Shown in pieces: positions 28,808 to 37,442 of a DNA stretch of 64,000 nt. The stretch is from assembly GCF_002278075.1 (NCBI RefSeq), contig NZ_CP022991.1, forward strand, positions 310,001 to 374,000, in the 5' to 3' direction. The notes beneath the pieces are model-generated. The model saw nothing but the letters and a program-made list of their open reading frames with translations, was not told where the DNA came from and searched no databases. Numbering within the stretch: the first letter of the stretch is position 1; the number at the start of each line of letters is the position of its first letter. The DNA is from Paraburkholderia aromaticivorans. GTDB lineage: Bacteria; Pseudomonadota; Gammaproteobacteria; Burkholderiales; Burkholderiaceae. Both the position numbers and the translations under genes were made by a program.

Positions 28808-29805
28808 GCAACTATCTTCCAGTCATCGGCATCACGATGGGCGACGCAGCGGGCGTAGGTCCGGAAATCGTCGTCAAGAGCTTGACGCACGAGTCCGTCT
28901 ATCGGCAGTGCCGTCCGCTTGTCATCGGCGATGCGGCGCGCCTCGAGCAGGCCAACCGGATCGTCGGCGGCAGCGCGAAAGTGCGCCGCATCGCGAAGCC
29001 GTCGGATGCGCAGTATGCACTGGGCACGATCGACTGCATCGACCTTGCGCTGATTCCCGCCGACCTGCCTTTCGGCGCGCTGTCGGCGCTGGCAGGCGAC
29101 GCCGCGTATCAGTACATCGCGCGCGCCGTCGAACTGGCGAAGGCCGACGAGATCGATGCGATCTGCACGGCTCCGCTGAACAAGGAGGCGTTGCACGCCG
29201 GTGGTCACAAGTATCCCGGCCACACCGAAATGCTCGCGCACCTCACGGGTATCGAGGAGGTGTCGATGATGCTGGTCGCGCCGAAACTCCGCGTGATCCA
29301 CGTGACCACGCACATCGGCATTATCGACGCGATCCGCAAGATCGAACCGGGTCTCGTGCAGCGCACGCTCGAGCGGGGCCATGCGACGCTGGTGAAAGCG
29401 GGCATTGCCAATCCGCGCATCGCCGTGTGCGGCATCAACCCGCATGCCGGTGAAAACGGCCTGTTCGGTTACGGCGAGGAAGAGGAAAAAATCGTCCCGG
29501 CCGTGAAGCGCTTGCGTGAACGCGGTTGGGACATCGAGGGCCCGCTTCCGGCCGACACGCTGTTCTTCCGTGCGGGCCGCGGCGACTTCGATCTGGTGGT
29601 GGCGATGTATCACGACCAGGGCCATGGTCCGGTCAAGGTGCTAGGCCTCGAAGCCGGTGTCAACGTGACGGTCGGCCTCGACGTGATCCGCACATCGGTC
29701 GATCACGGCACCGCGTTCGATATAGCCGGTAAAGGCATCGCCGACGAACGCAGCCTGCTCGAAGCCCTGCGTCAGGGTGCCGAACTCGCGACGCGCCGCG
29801 CCTGA
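28804..29805 (+). CDS. pdxA2: 4-phospho-threonate dehydrogenase, PdxA2 type
   Basis: A 333-residue protein of the PdxA family. The N-terminal motif GITMGDAAGVGPEI, the metal-site histidine regions YPGHTEML and MYHDQGHGPVKV, and FDIAGKGIAD near the end are all present. PdxA proper oxidises 4-phosphohydroxythreonine in vitamin B6 synthesis. PdxA2 members next to a DUF1537 kinase instead act on 4-phosphothreonate or 4-phosphoerythronate. The context here favours PdxA2. The ATG at 28804 overlaps the kinase stop, so translation is coupled; an in-frame ATG at 28783 is an alternative. Confidence 0.88.
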   Translation: MSNYLPVIGITMGDAAGVGPEIVVKSLTHESVYRQCRPLVIGDAARLEQANRIVGGSAKVRRIAKPSDAQYALGTIDCIDLALIPADLPFGALSALAGDAAYQYIARAVELAKADEIDAICTAPLNKEALHAGGHKYPGHTEMLAHLTGIEEVSMMLVAPKLRVIHVTTHIGIIDAIRKIEPGLVQRTLERGHATLVKAGIANPRIAVCGINPHAGENGLFGYGEEEEKIVPAVKRLRERGWDIEGPLPADTLFFRAGRGDFDLVVAMYHDQGHGPVKVLGLEAGVNVTVGLDVIRTSVDHGTAFDIAGKGIADERSLLEALRQGAELATRRA

Positions 29806-30160
29806 CGCTGCTTGAGATGGATGGATCGGCGCGGCGCGACACCGCGCTTATAGGACTGTAGTTACTGGTTATGCAGACACGACGCACTGAAGCAAAGACG
29901 CATTCGGTGCGGCAATCCTGCAGCACTACGCGCAGGAGCAAGCCGATGAATGCGAATATCGAGCACTCGCAAGCCGGTGCAGCAATTGGCGGCGGCTGCA
30001 ACCAGGCAAGGTCGAAAGACGCACGCTCAACCGATCGCTAAGCCGACCCGGAACGCAACGCTTCTGCGACCGCCAACAGATTGCAATAGCACTGGATAGG
30101 GAACGCACGCCGAAGTAGTTAGAAATACCAGGCGTGCCGTTCCGCTCCGTGCAGTTCCCT
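29806..30160. other. Convergent gap after pdxA2
   Basis: About 355 bp between the 3' ends of pdxA2 and the outer-membrane efflux gene. Open frames here are short and look like noise. No clear terminator hairpin was found. Confidence 0.4.
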
Positions 30161-31630
30161 TCAATCAGTACTGTGTCGCGCCGCGGTCTCGACGAGTGCC
30201 GGCGCCGCGGCCACCTGGGCGAGTTCATCGCTCGACCATCCGCCGCCGAGCGCGTGCAGGAGTTGCACATTCGCGTCCAGCTGGCGTGTCTGGATATCGA
30301 GCACGCTGCGTTGCGCCTCGAGTGCGACGGTCTGTGCCTGCACGACATCGAGGTAACCCACTGTGCCTTGGCGATATTGGCGTAACGCGAGCTCGACCGA
30401 GTACTGGGCCGCGTTGGCTGCATCCCGTTGCTCGCTCAGCGCAGTGCCGAGATACGATAGCAGGGCGAGATTGTCTTCGACCTGCTGGAATGCGGAGAGC
30501 ACTACGCCGCGGTAAAGTTCTCCCGCTTCTTCGGTTGCCGCTTTGGCGGCGTCGAGTTGCGCACGACGGTACCCGCCGTCGAACACGTACTGCACGAGTT
30601 GGGGGCCAATTGCCCAGAACAGATTGGGCGCGCTCACCAGACCGGTGTAGGCGGCGCTTTGCACGCCACCCTGCAAACTGAGTGTGATGTCCGGGAAGTA
30701 GGCCGCCCGCGCGACGCCAATTTTTGCGTTGGCTTCGGCCACCCGGCGTTCCGCCGCAGCGACGTCGGGGCGCCGCTGCAGCAGCGTGGAGGGCAGGCCG
30801 GTCGGTATCGGCGGCAACGCCATGGCGGCGGTCTGGGACGGCAGGCTGAATTCGGACGCGGAGGCGCCAACCAGGACCGCGATCGCGTGTTCGATCAGCG
30901 CCCGTTGTGCCAGATTCTGCGACAGTTGTGACCTGGCCGACGAAAGTTGCGTCTGCGCCCGGGACACGTCGAGCCCCGACACGATCCCGCTGTTATGCAA
31001 CGTTTCCGTGAGTTGCAGGGCCTTCGCATACGCCACGACAGTTTCGTTCAACAGCTCGGTTTGCTGGTCGAGGCCGCGCAAGCGGATGCAACTGTCGGCC
31101 AGTTCGACCTGCAGGCTAAGCCTGACCGAAGCGAGATCGGCCTTGGTCGCCTGCGCCTCGTCCTTGCCCGCCACCACGGAGTCGCGCACGCGGCCCCAAA
31201 GGTCGAGGTCGTAGTTGATTTCGCCGCCGAGCGTGGCGGCGTTGTAGTCGTTGGGGCCGCCCGCGCGCAGCGGCCGATTGTCGGACTGGCGATTACGCTG
31301 CGCCACCGCGCTCGCACTGATCGACGGGTACAGTCCCGACTCCACCTGCGCCACGAAGGCCTGCGCTTGCGCATAGTGTGCGTACGCCGCGCGCAAGTCG
31401 GTGTTGTTGGCGAGCAGACGTGCTTCAAGCTCGTCGAGCTGCGCGTCGCCATACATCTTCCACCAGCCGTTGCGGTCTATCCGGTCGGCGGGCTGCGCCG
31501 CGGTCCACGGGCCAACCGTCTTGTATTGCGCAGCGATCGGCGTGGGCGGGACCTGATATTGCGGCGCGAGCGAGCAGGCGGTGAGTGCGACGACGCTCGC
31601 GAGAAGCGCCGGAAGTCCGTGCTTAACCAT
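30161..31630 (-). CDS. RND efflux outer-membrane lipoprotein, NodT/OprM type
   Basis: About 489 residues from the ATG at 31630. A lipoprotein signal peptide ends at the lipobox LTAC, followed by SLAPQYQVPPTPIA, the common mature start of NodT-family factors. The two tandem TolC-like repeats are complete (compare the deleted relative at 62946). Landmarks are LDLWGRVRDSVV in the first half and KIGVARAAYFPDITLSLQG in the second, ending with LHALGGGW. It forms the trimeric outer-membrane channel for the adaptor and pump encoded upstream. The start overlaps the adaptor stop by eight bases. Confidence 0.92.
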   Translation of the reverse strand: MVKHGLPALLASVVALTACSLAPQYQVPPTPIAAQYKTVGPWTAAQPADRIDRNGWWKMYGDAQLDELEARLLANNTDLRAAYAHYAQAQAFVAQVESGLYPSISASAVAQRNRQSDNRPLRAGGPNDYNAATLGGEINYDLDLWGRVRDSVVAGKDEAQATKADLASVRLSLQVELADSCIRLRGLDQQTELLNETVVAYAKALQLTETLHNSGIVSGLDVSRAQTQLSSARSQLSQNLAQRALIEHAIAVLVGASASEFSLPSQTAAMALPPIPTGLPSTLLQRRPDVAAAERRVAEANAKIGVARAAYFPDITLSLQGGVQSAAYTGLVSAPNLFWAIGPQLVQYVFDGGYRRAQLDAAKAATEEAGELYRGVVLSAFQQVEDNLALLSYLGTALSEQRDAANAAQYSVELALRQYRQGTVGYLDVVQAQTVALEAQRSVLDIQTRQLDANVQLLHALGGGWSSDELAQVAAAPALVETAARHSTD

Positions 31631-32810
31631 GTGCAACTGCCTTCTTGCTGGTCGCTGTCGAAACCTGCACGTTGTCGCCGTCAGCGAGTCCGTCGGGCGG
31701 TGTGTCGATCACGCGATCGGTTGCGGCGAGTCCCGAGCCGATCTCCACCGAGTCGCCCAGATCGCGGTTGATCTTCACCTGCTTGAACAGCACGTGACCG
31801 CTCGCGCCAAGCGTGGCGACCACGACACCGCGGCCGTCGAAGACGAGCGCGCTGGCGGGAACACGAAGCGAATCGGCGGAGGCGGGCAACGAGAATTTCA
31901 GACTGGCGAACCCGCCTGGCAGCAGCTTGCCGTTTGAGTTGTCAACCAGCAGTTGAACCAGCGTCGTTCCCGAACTCGAATTGACCGAGTCCGCCGCTGC
32001 AACCACGCGTGCGGTGAACTGCTGGTCGGGGTACTCGGGAACGGTCAGGATGGCGGTCGTGCCGTCATGTATCGCCGGTGCGTAATTCTGTGGCACCTGG
32101 ACGTACGCGCGTAACCGCTTGACGTCGGAGACCGCGAACAGTTCCTGGCCGACTCCGCCGCTGCCGGCGTTGACGAGTGCGCCGACGTCGGTATCGCGGG
32201 CGGTCACCACGCCGTCAAATGGCGCGACGATATGCGCAAACGCCTTGGTGGCGACGAGGCGTTCGACATTGGCCTTTGCGGCCGCGACGATCGCTTCCTT
32301 GGCAGCGTAGTCAGCGGTGCGTTGATCGACATCCTGCTGGGCGACGGAATCCGTGCCGCTCAGCGCTTCCCAGCGCTTGGCCGTCGTACCCGCCACCAAG
32401 GCATTCGCCTGCGCGCTCTGCAGATCCGCGCGCGCCTGCAACAGCTGCTGGTCGAGCTCGGGCGTTTCGATCTCGGCGAGCACCTGACCTGCTTTGACCG
32501 GCGCGCCGATATCGACATTCCATGATTTCAGATAGCCGCTGACCTGCGCGAAAATCGGCGCCCGCGTAAATGCTTCAAGGCGGCCGGGCAACTGCAGCGA
32601 GGGGCCGTTGGCATCACGCAAGGGCTGGATCACGTTGACCGTCGGTACAGCCTGCGCGTCGGTCCAGGTTTTCAGCTTGCGGGCATCGGTGGCCCGCAGC
32701 GTGACGCCCGCGACGACGATGCCCAGGACGACCAGCAGGCCGACCACGCCTGCTGCGAGAAGTGGGCGGCGCGACGGTGCAGGCGTGGAGACAGTGGATT
32801 CAGACGACAT
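31623..32810 (-). CDS. RND efflux periplasmic adaptor (membrane-fusion protein)
   Basis: A 395-residue adaptor. A short cytoplasmic N-terminus (MSSESTVSTPAPSRRPLLAA) precedes one membrane helix. The lipoyl/barrel-sandwich parts are seen in APIFAQVSGYLKSWNVDIGA and APFDGVVTARDTDVGALV. A coiled-coil hairpin lies between them (about residues 95-170). The ATG at 32810 overlaps the end of the pump gene by 11 bases. It bridges the inner-membrane pump and the outer-membrane channel. Confidence 0.92.
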   Translation of the reverse strand: MSSESTVSTPAPSRRPLLAAGVVGLLVVLGIVVAGVTLRATDARKLKTWTDAQAVPTVNVIQPLRDANGPSLQLPGRLEAFTRAPIFAQVSGYLKSWNVDIGAPVKAGQVLAEIETPELDQQLLQARADLQSAQANALVAGTTAKRWEALSGTDSVAQQDVDQRTADYAAKEAIVAAAKANVERLVATKAFAHIVAPFDGVVTARDTDVGALVNAGSGGVGQELFAVSDVKRLRAYVQVPQNYAPAIHDGTTAILTVPEYPDQQFTARVVAAADSVNSSSGTTLVQLLVDNSNGKLLPGGFASLKFSLPASADSLRVPASALVFDGRGVVVATLGASGHVLFKQVKINRDLGDSVEIGSGLAATDRVIDTPPDGLADGDNVQVSTATSKKAVAHG

Positions 32811-35800
32811 GAGCAGGACCTCCCGAGACGGATGCCGGGGTAGCCGCGCGCCCAGGGCGCGCGTGCACGATACAAAAAACGACGGGGACGAGGAACAGCG
32901 AAGCGGTGGTGGCAAACAGCAGACCGCCGATCACGGCGCGGCCAAGCGGGGCGTTTTGCTCACCGCCTTCGCCGAGCGCGAGCGCCATCGGCATCATGCC
33001 GATGATCATGGATAGCGCGGTCATGAGCACGGGGCGAAAACGCGTAAAGCCCGCCTCAAGTGCCGCCCTGAACGGGTCGCCGTGCGCGGCGAAACGTTCG
33101 CGGCAGAAACTGACGACCAGAATCGAGTTGGCCGTCGCCACCCCCATACACATGATTGCGCCGGTCAGCGCGGGTACGGAGAGCGTCGTGTGGGTCGCGA
33201 ACAGCATCCAGACGATGCCGGCCAACGCGGCAGGCAACGCGGACACGATAACGAACGGGTCGGCCCATGACTGGAAATTGACCACGATCAGCAGATAGAT
33301 CAGCACGACCGCGCCAAGCAAGCCGAACAACATGCCCGCAAAGGCGCTGTTCATGGTCTGCACCTGGCCCAGCAGCGCGACCGTGGAGCCCTTGGGCAAG
33401 GTGCGGGCGTTGTCGCGCACGATGCGCTGGATATCGGATGCCACCGCGCCTAGGTCACGGCCCTGAGTGGTCGCGAAGATCTCCACCATGGGCTGGATGT
33501 TGTACTGGCTGACAACCTCGTTGCTGCTGGTGCGCTCGACTGTCGCGAGGCCGCCGAGGATCTGCGCGGTGCCTCCGCCGTTGGCCGTGATGGGGAGATT
33601 TTGCAAGGCGGCGAGCGAATCGAGGTTGTATTGCGGCGTTTGCATCACGATCGGATACGACACGCCGTTCGCGTTGTTCAGCCAGAACGTGGGCGCGACC
33701 TGGCTGGAACCCGCGAGGTTCACCACCATGCTGTTCGTCACGTCGCGCTCGGTGATGCCTAGCAACTGCGCCCGGGTGCGGTCGACATCGACGTTGAAAG
33801 TCGGGTTGCCGTGCGACTGGGCGATCCGCGCGTCGACTACGCCCGGAACGTCGCGGACCGCGCGCAGCAGACGATCCGCATACGCGTAGTTGGCGTTGAG
33901 GTCATTGCCGCGAATCTGCAGGTCGATCGGCGCCGGCGAGCCGAAATTCAGGATCTGGCTGATGATGTCCGCCGGCGGGAACGAAAACGTGACGCCGGGG
34001 AATTCACGCGGCAATCGCTCGCGCATGATGCGAACATAGTCGTCGGTGGGGCGATGACCTTCGTTCAGCGCGATCTGGATGTCGCCGTCCTGCGAGCCGA
34101 CCGTGCCGGTGTTGTTGTACGCGGTATTGATGCCGCTGACCGGCAGACCCATGTTGTCGACCACGGTGCCGAGATCCGCCGGTGGAATGATCTGGCGGAT
34201 CGCGCCTTCAATGTCCGCAAAGATCTGCGCGGTCTTTTCAACGCGTACGCCAACCGGTGCGCGCGCATGCATCAGGATTTGTCCCGAATCGACCGAAGGG
34301 AAGAAATTGCGGCCGAGGAACGGCACCAGCGCGAACGAGAGGGCGACAAAACCGAGGAAGCCGGTGACGAACGGACGCCGGTGAATCAGCGCGCGTTCGA
34401 GCAATCCGCGGTAGGCATTGCGCACCTTTTCAAAGCGCGCTTCGAAGCCGCGCTGGAAACGCCCGAGCGGACCGGGGCGCTTCGTTTCGTGGGCGTGCTC
34501 GTCCTCGTTCTCGTCCCGTACATGCTGTTTCAGCAGGTATTTCGCCATGGTCGGCACCAGCGTTCTCGACAGGATGAACGACGAGATCATGGCGAAGATC
34601 ACCGCTTCGGCCATCGGCACGAACAGGAAGCGCGCGACGCCATTCAGGAAGAACATGGGCACGAACACGATGCAGATACACAGCAGCGAGACGAACGCCG
34701 GCGTGACGATCTGCGCGGCGCCGTCGAGAATGGCGGTCTCTACCTCCTTGCCATGCTCGAGGTGCCAGTTGATGTTTTCGATCGTCACCGTGGCGTCGTC
34801 GACCAGAATCCCCACCGCCAGCGCGAGGCCTCCTAGCGTCATGATGTTCAACGTCTCGCCGAGCGCGGACAGCGTCGCGATGGAGCCGAGGATGGCGAGC
34901 GGGATCGAGGTCGCAATGATGATCGTCGAGCGCCAGCTGCCAAGGAACAGCAGGATCATCAGGCTCGTCAGCACGGCCGCGATCACACCTTCGCGCGCCA
35001 CGCCGGTGATGGCCGCCCGGACGAACAGCGACTGGTCGCCGATGGGCTCGATCTGCAGGTTATCGGGCCACGACGCCTTTCCTGCAGCAAGCCGCTGCTT
35101 GATGCCGGAGATGATGCCGAGCGTGGAAACCGAACCGTTCTTGAGCACGGACATCAGCACCGAACGCCGGCCGTCGACGTGCACGATATTGGTCTGCGGC
35201 GGACTGCCGTCGCGCACGTTCGCAATGTCGCGAATGTAGACCGTGGTGCCATTGGCCGCCTTAACCGGCAGATCGCCCAGGGCTTTGAGTTCCGACGGTG
35301 CATTGTTCAGTTGCAGCGTGTACTCGTAGTCGCCAATCTTTTCGGTGCCGACCGGCGTAATCAGGTTCTGCCCGGCAAGGGCGTTGGCGACATCCTGCGC
35401 GGAAAGGCCGCGCGCCTGGAGTGCCGCCGGATCGACGTCGATCTGTACCTGACGTGTCTTGCCGCCGAACGGGTAAGGAATCGCCGCGCCTGCGACGGTC
35501 GAGAGAACCGGGCGCACCGAGTTCAGGCCGAGGTCGCCGAGGTTCTGTTCAGAGAGTCCCTTGCCGGAGAGCGCCAACTGGATGATCGGCACGGTCGACG
35601 CGTTGTAGTTCAGGATCAGAGGTGGCGTCGTGCCCGCAGGCAACTGCCGCAATTGCGTTTGCGCGACGGAAGTCACCTGCGCGTTCGCCGTGCTGATATT
35701 CACGCCCGGCTGGAAGAAGATTTTGATAATGCCAAAGCCCGCCACCGATTCCGCCTCGATGTGCTCGACGTCGTTCACGGTGGTGGTCAACGTGCGTTCG

Positions 35801-36003
35801 AATGGCGACGTGATGCGGCCGACCATCTGGTCCGGCGGCAGACCCGTGTATTGCCACACGACGCTGATCACGGGAATCTTGATATCCGGAAAAATGTCGG
35901 TCGGCGTCCGCATTGCGGACAAGGGACCGATGATAAGGATAAAGATCGCCAGGACTACGAATGTATAGGGTCGCCGCAAGGCGATACGTACTAGGCCGAG
36001 CAT
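32800..36003 (-). CDS. RND-family efflux permease
   Basis: A 1067-residue inner-membrane pump of the RND (HAE-type) superfamily. The N-terminus, RRPYTFVVLAIFILIIGPLS, forms the first helix; a large periplasmic loop and a bundle of about six helices follow, then the duplicated second half. The proton-relay aspartates are in VGILVDDATVTIENI (helix 4, about residue 405). The glutamate- and histidine-rich insert KQHVRDENEDEHAHETKRPG lies at the cytoplasmic centre. It is the first gene of a three-gene efflux operon; no local regulator is linked. The exported compound is unknown. Confidence 0.93.
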   Translation of the reverse strand: MLGLVRIALRRPYTFVVLAIFILIIGPLSAMRTPTDIFPDIKIPVISVVWQYTGLPPDQMVGRITSPFERTLTTTVNDVEHIEAESVAGFGIIKIFFQPGVNISTANAQVTSVAQTQLRQLPAGTTPPLILNYNASTVPIIQLALSGKGLSEQNLGDLGLNSVRPVLSTVAGAAIPYPFGGKTRQVQIDVDPAALQARGLSAQDVANALAGQNLITPVGTEKIGDYEYTLQLNNAPSELKALGDLPVKAANGTTVYIRDIANVRDGSPPQTNIVHVDGRRSVLMSVLKNGSVSTLGIISGIKQRLAAGKASWPDNLQIEPIGDQSLFVRAAITGVAREGVIAAVLTSLMILLFLGSWRSTIIIATSIPLAILGSIATLSALGETLNIMTLGGLALAVGILVDDATVTIENINWHLEHGKEVETAILDGAAQIVTPAFVSLLCICIVFVPMFFLNGVARFLFVPMAEAVIFAMISSFILSRTLVPTMAKYLLKQHVRDENEDEHAHETKRPGPLGRFQRGFEARFEKVRNAYRGLLERALIHRRPFVTGFLGFVALSFALVPFLGRNFFPSVDSGQILMHARAPVGVRVEKTAQIFADIEGAIRQIIPPADLGTVVDNMGLPVSGINTAYNNTGTVGSQDGDIQIALNEGHRPTDDYVRIMRERLPREFPGVTFSFPPADIISQILNFGSPAPIDLQIRGNDLNANYAYADRLLRAVRDVPGVVDARIAQSHGNPTFNVDVDRTRAQLLGITERDVTNSMVVNLAGSSQVAPTFWLNNANGVSYPIVMQTPQYNLDSLAALQNLPITANGGGTAQILGGLATVERTSSNEVVSQYNIQPMVEIFATTQGRDLGAVASDIQRIVRDNARTLPKGSTVALLGQVQTMNSAFAGMLFGLLGAVVLIYLLIVVNFQSWADPFVIVSALPAALAGIVWMLFATHTTLSVPALTGAIMCMGVATANSILVVSFCRERFAAHGDPFRAALEAGFTRFRPVLMTALSMIIGMMPMALALGEGGEQNAPLGRAVIGGLLFATTASLFLVPVVFCIVHARPGRAATPASVSGGPAHVV

Positions 36004-36944
36004 GAGAATTCCAGAGCTTGGAGAAAAACGTAGAAGTGTCCTGGCGCAGGCTAGCGCGGTGCGCGCTGACGCGCAGCCGCGTGCCTGTACCTGTCATCAG
36101 CTCTGGACGCGCCTGAACTGACGGCATATTCAACTGTGACGGAATACTGCATAGGGCTACGCATAATCTGCATTTCGTGAGAATTGTTCTGCTGCTTACG
36201 ATCAGTCAAAAAGCTTGCGTGCGTCTTTCAGTTAATTGCCCGGCGTTTGGAAGAGAAAGACATGTGCAAAGAAAGGGTTGCCTTGTGACACGTGCCGATG
36301 TGCTGCAACGCAACTCAAGCGCGAATGTACACAAAGCTCGGCATTCCTGCTGAAGAACAAATTAGACGCCAGCGACGCGTGAATACCGGGTTAGATCATT
36401 TCGCATTGACCGCTCATTCCGGGAATGCCTTGTCATTGCTGGGCAGAAGGATGTCTGGCGGAAACGCGCGCAGGCGCACGAGCGTCGTTTCCCGCGCACG
36501 CTAACTGGTCGGCGTTTTTTATTACCAATTGTTCGAGAGGTTCATATGTGCTCCGGAGGCCTGCGCCAAGTGCCATTCGTAGCGCTGACTTTCATTCTGG
36601 GGATGAGGTCTTCAACTCACGCGCACATCATGAAGATGAATGTCACGGCAAAAGCGATGTTTTGCACAAAACAGTTGTGTGCGAAACAAATGGACTAGTG
36701 TGTGCGGTTTCACAGCAGCGCGCGGGTCGTCGATCGGCGGCGAGCGATGCTTTCAACCGCATGCCGACTTTCCTTTCTCTTTCGAAATGTCCAGGGAAGA
36801 GGTTGCTTGCGAGGCGTAAACATTTGAAGGATTGAAGATCCAGTAACGGATAACGGACGAAGGAAAGTCTAATTAATTGTTGCGTAACTCAAGGCACGGG
36901 GGTGCGCCCTACACTTCATTCCTCGCTTGATTCCGGAGTACTTC
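36004..36944. other. Large gap upstream of the RND operon
   Basis: About 940 bp between the RND permease start and the next small gene. It is AT-richer than the surroundings and carries several short open frames of doubtful value. It must contain the RND promoter (near 36004-36200) and the promoter of the 36945 gene. A possible 50-residue frame at 36546-36698 is listed separately. No RNA gene was recognised. Confidence 0.4.
36546..36698 (+). CDS. Possible 50-residue small protein, doubtful
   Basis: A short reading frame from the ATG at 36546, preceded by AGAGG at suitable spacing. The product has a weakly hydrophobic stretch (VPFVALTFILGM) and several cysteines. I do not recognise it, and it may be chance. 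It is noted because the gap is large and the ribosome-binding site is plausible. Confidence 0.2.
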   Translation: MCSGGLRQVPFVALTFILGMRSSTHAHIMKMNVTAKAMFCTKQLCAKQMD

Positions 36945-37343
36945 ATGGCACCGCGACCCTCCTTTTCGAGCGATTCCGTACGTGGCTTCGAATTGACGGG
37001 CGACGGACAGTACTTGTTGCTGAAGGCCAACCAGACTTCCAGCATTGCGTCGCATTGTTCGGTTATGCACGAGCTGCTGGCGGCGTTGTCGAACGCGATT
37101 GGTGTGTCGGAACGGATTCGCAGCAAGAAAAAGAGCGTGAAGTTCGCGATGCCGTGTGAGGCCTGGGAGGTGGGCAAGGATGCAGGTGCGGCAGCTCATC
37201 TGATCCTCACATTCCGTCTGCCCGGCGGCGCGGAACTCTCGTTTCGCATGCAACGCACTGAGGCCGCTCACATGACGGAAGTACTGGCGCTCGTGAGCGG
37301 CATGGCAAAGATCGGCGATCTGTCCGCCATTACGGTGCAATAG
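36945..37343 (+). CDS. Small conserved-looking protein of unknown function
   Basis: A 132-residue protein from the ATG at 36945 with GGAG ahead of it (an in-frame upstream start at 36927 also exists). There is no signal peptide and no membrane helix. The sequence alternates polar and hydrophobic residues like a small alpha/beta protein, with SRMRSKK-like basic stretches (RIRSKKKSVKF) and a C-terminal HMTEVLALVSGMAKIGDLS. I do not recognise the family. It precedes the BamA-like gene by about 70-100 bp on the same strand, but co-function is not implied. Confidence 0.55.
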   Translation: MAPRPSFSSDSVRGFELTGDGQYLLLKANQTSSIASHCSVMHELLAALSNAIGVSERIRSKKKSVKFAMPCEAWEVGKDAGAAAHLILTFRLPGGAELSFRMQRTEAAHMTEVLALVSGMAKIGDLSAITVQ

Positions 37344-37442
37344 CGCTCGCGTCTCCGACACCCGCGCCCTCGATCGATATGCAACACAGCGTATTGCAGT
37401 GGGGTCTCCACGTTGCGTTCCTATTTCTTGGTTTTCCTTTGC

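Noticed and set aside
33811..34836. A 341-codon open frame antisense to the RND permease.
   Set aside because: It is a mirror of the well-supported permease frame in high-GC DNA. The product is Arg/His/Asp-rich with no recognisable domain.
3098..36395. GGGTTAGATCATTT occurs near 3099 and again near 36380.
   Set aside because: A shared 14-15-mer is expected by chance in 64 kb. The contexts differ, so no common regulator was claimed.
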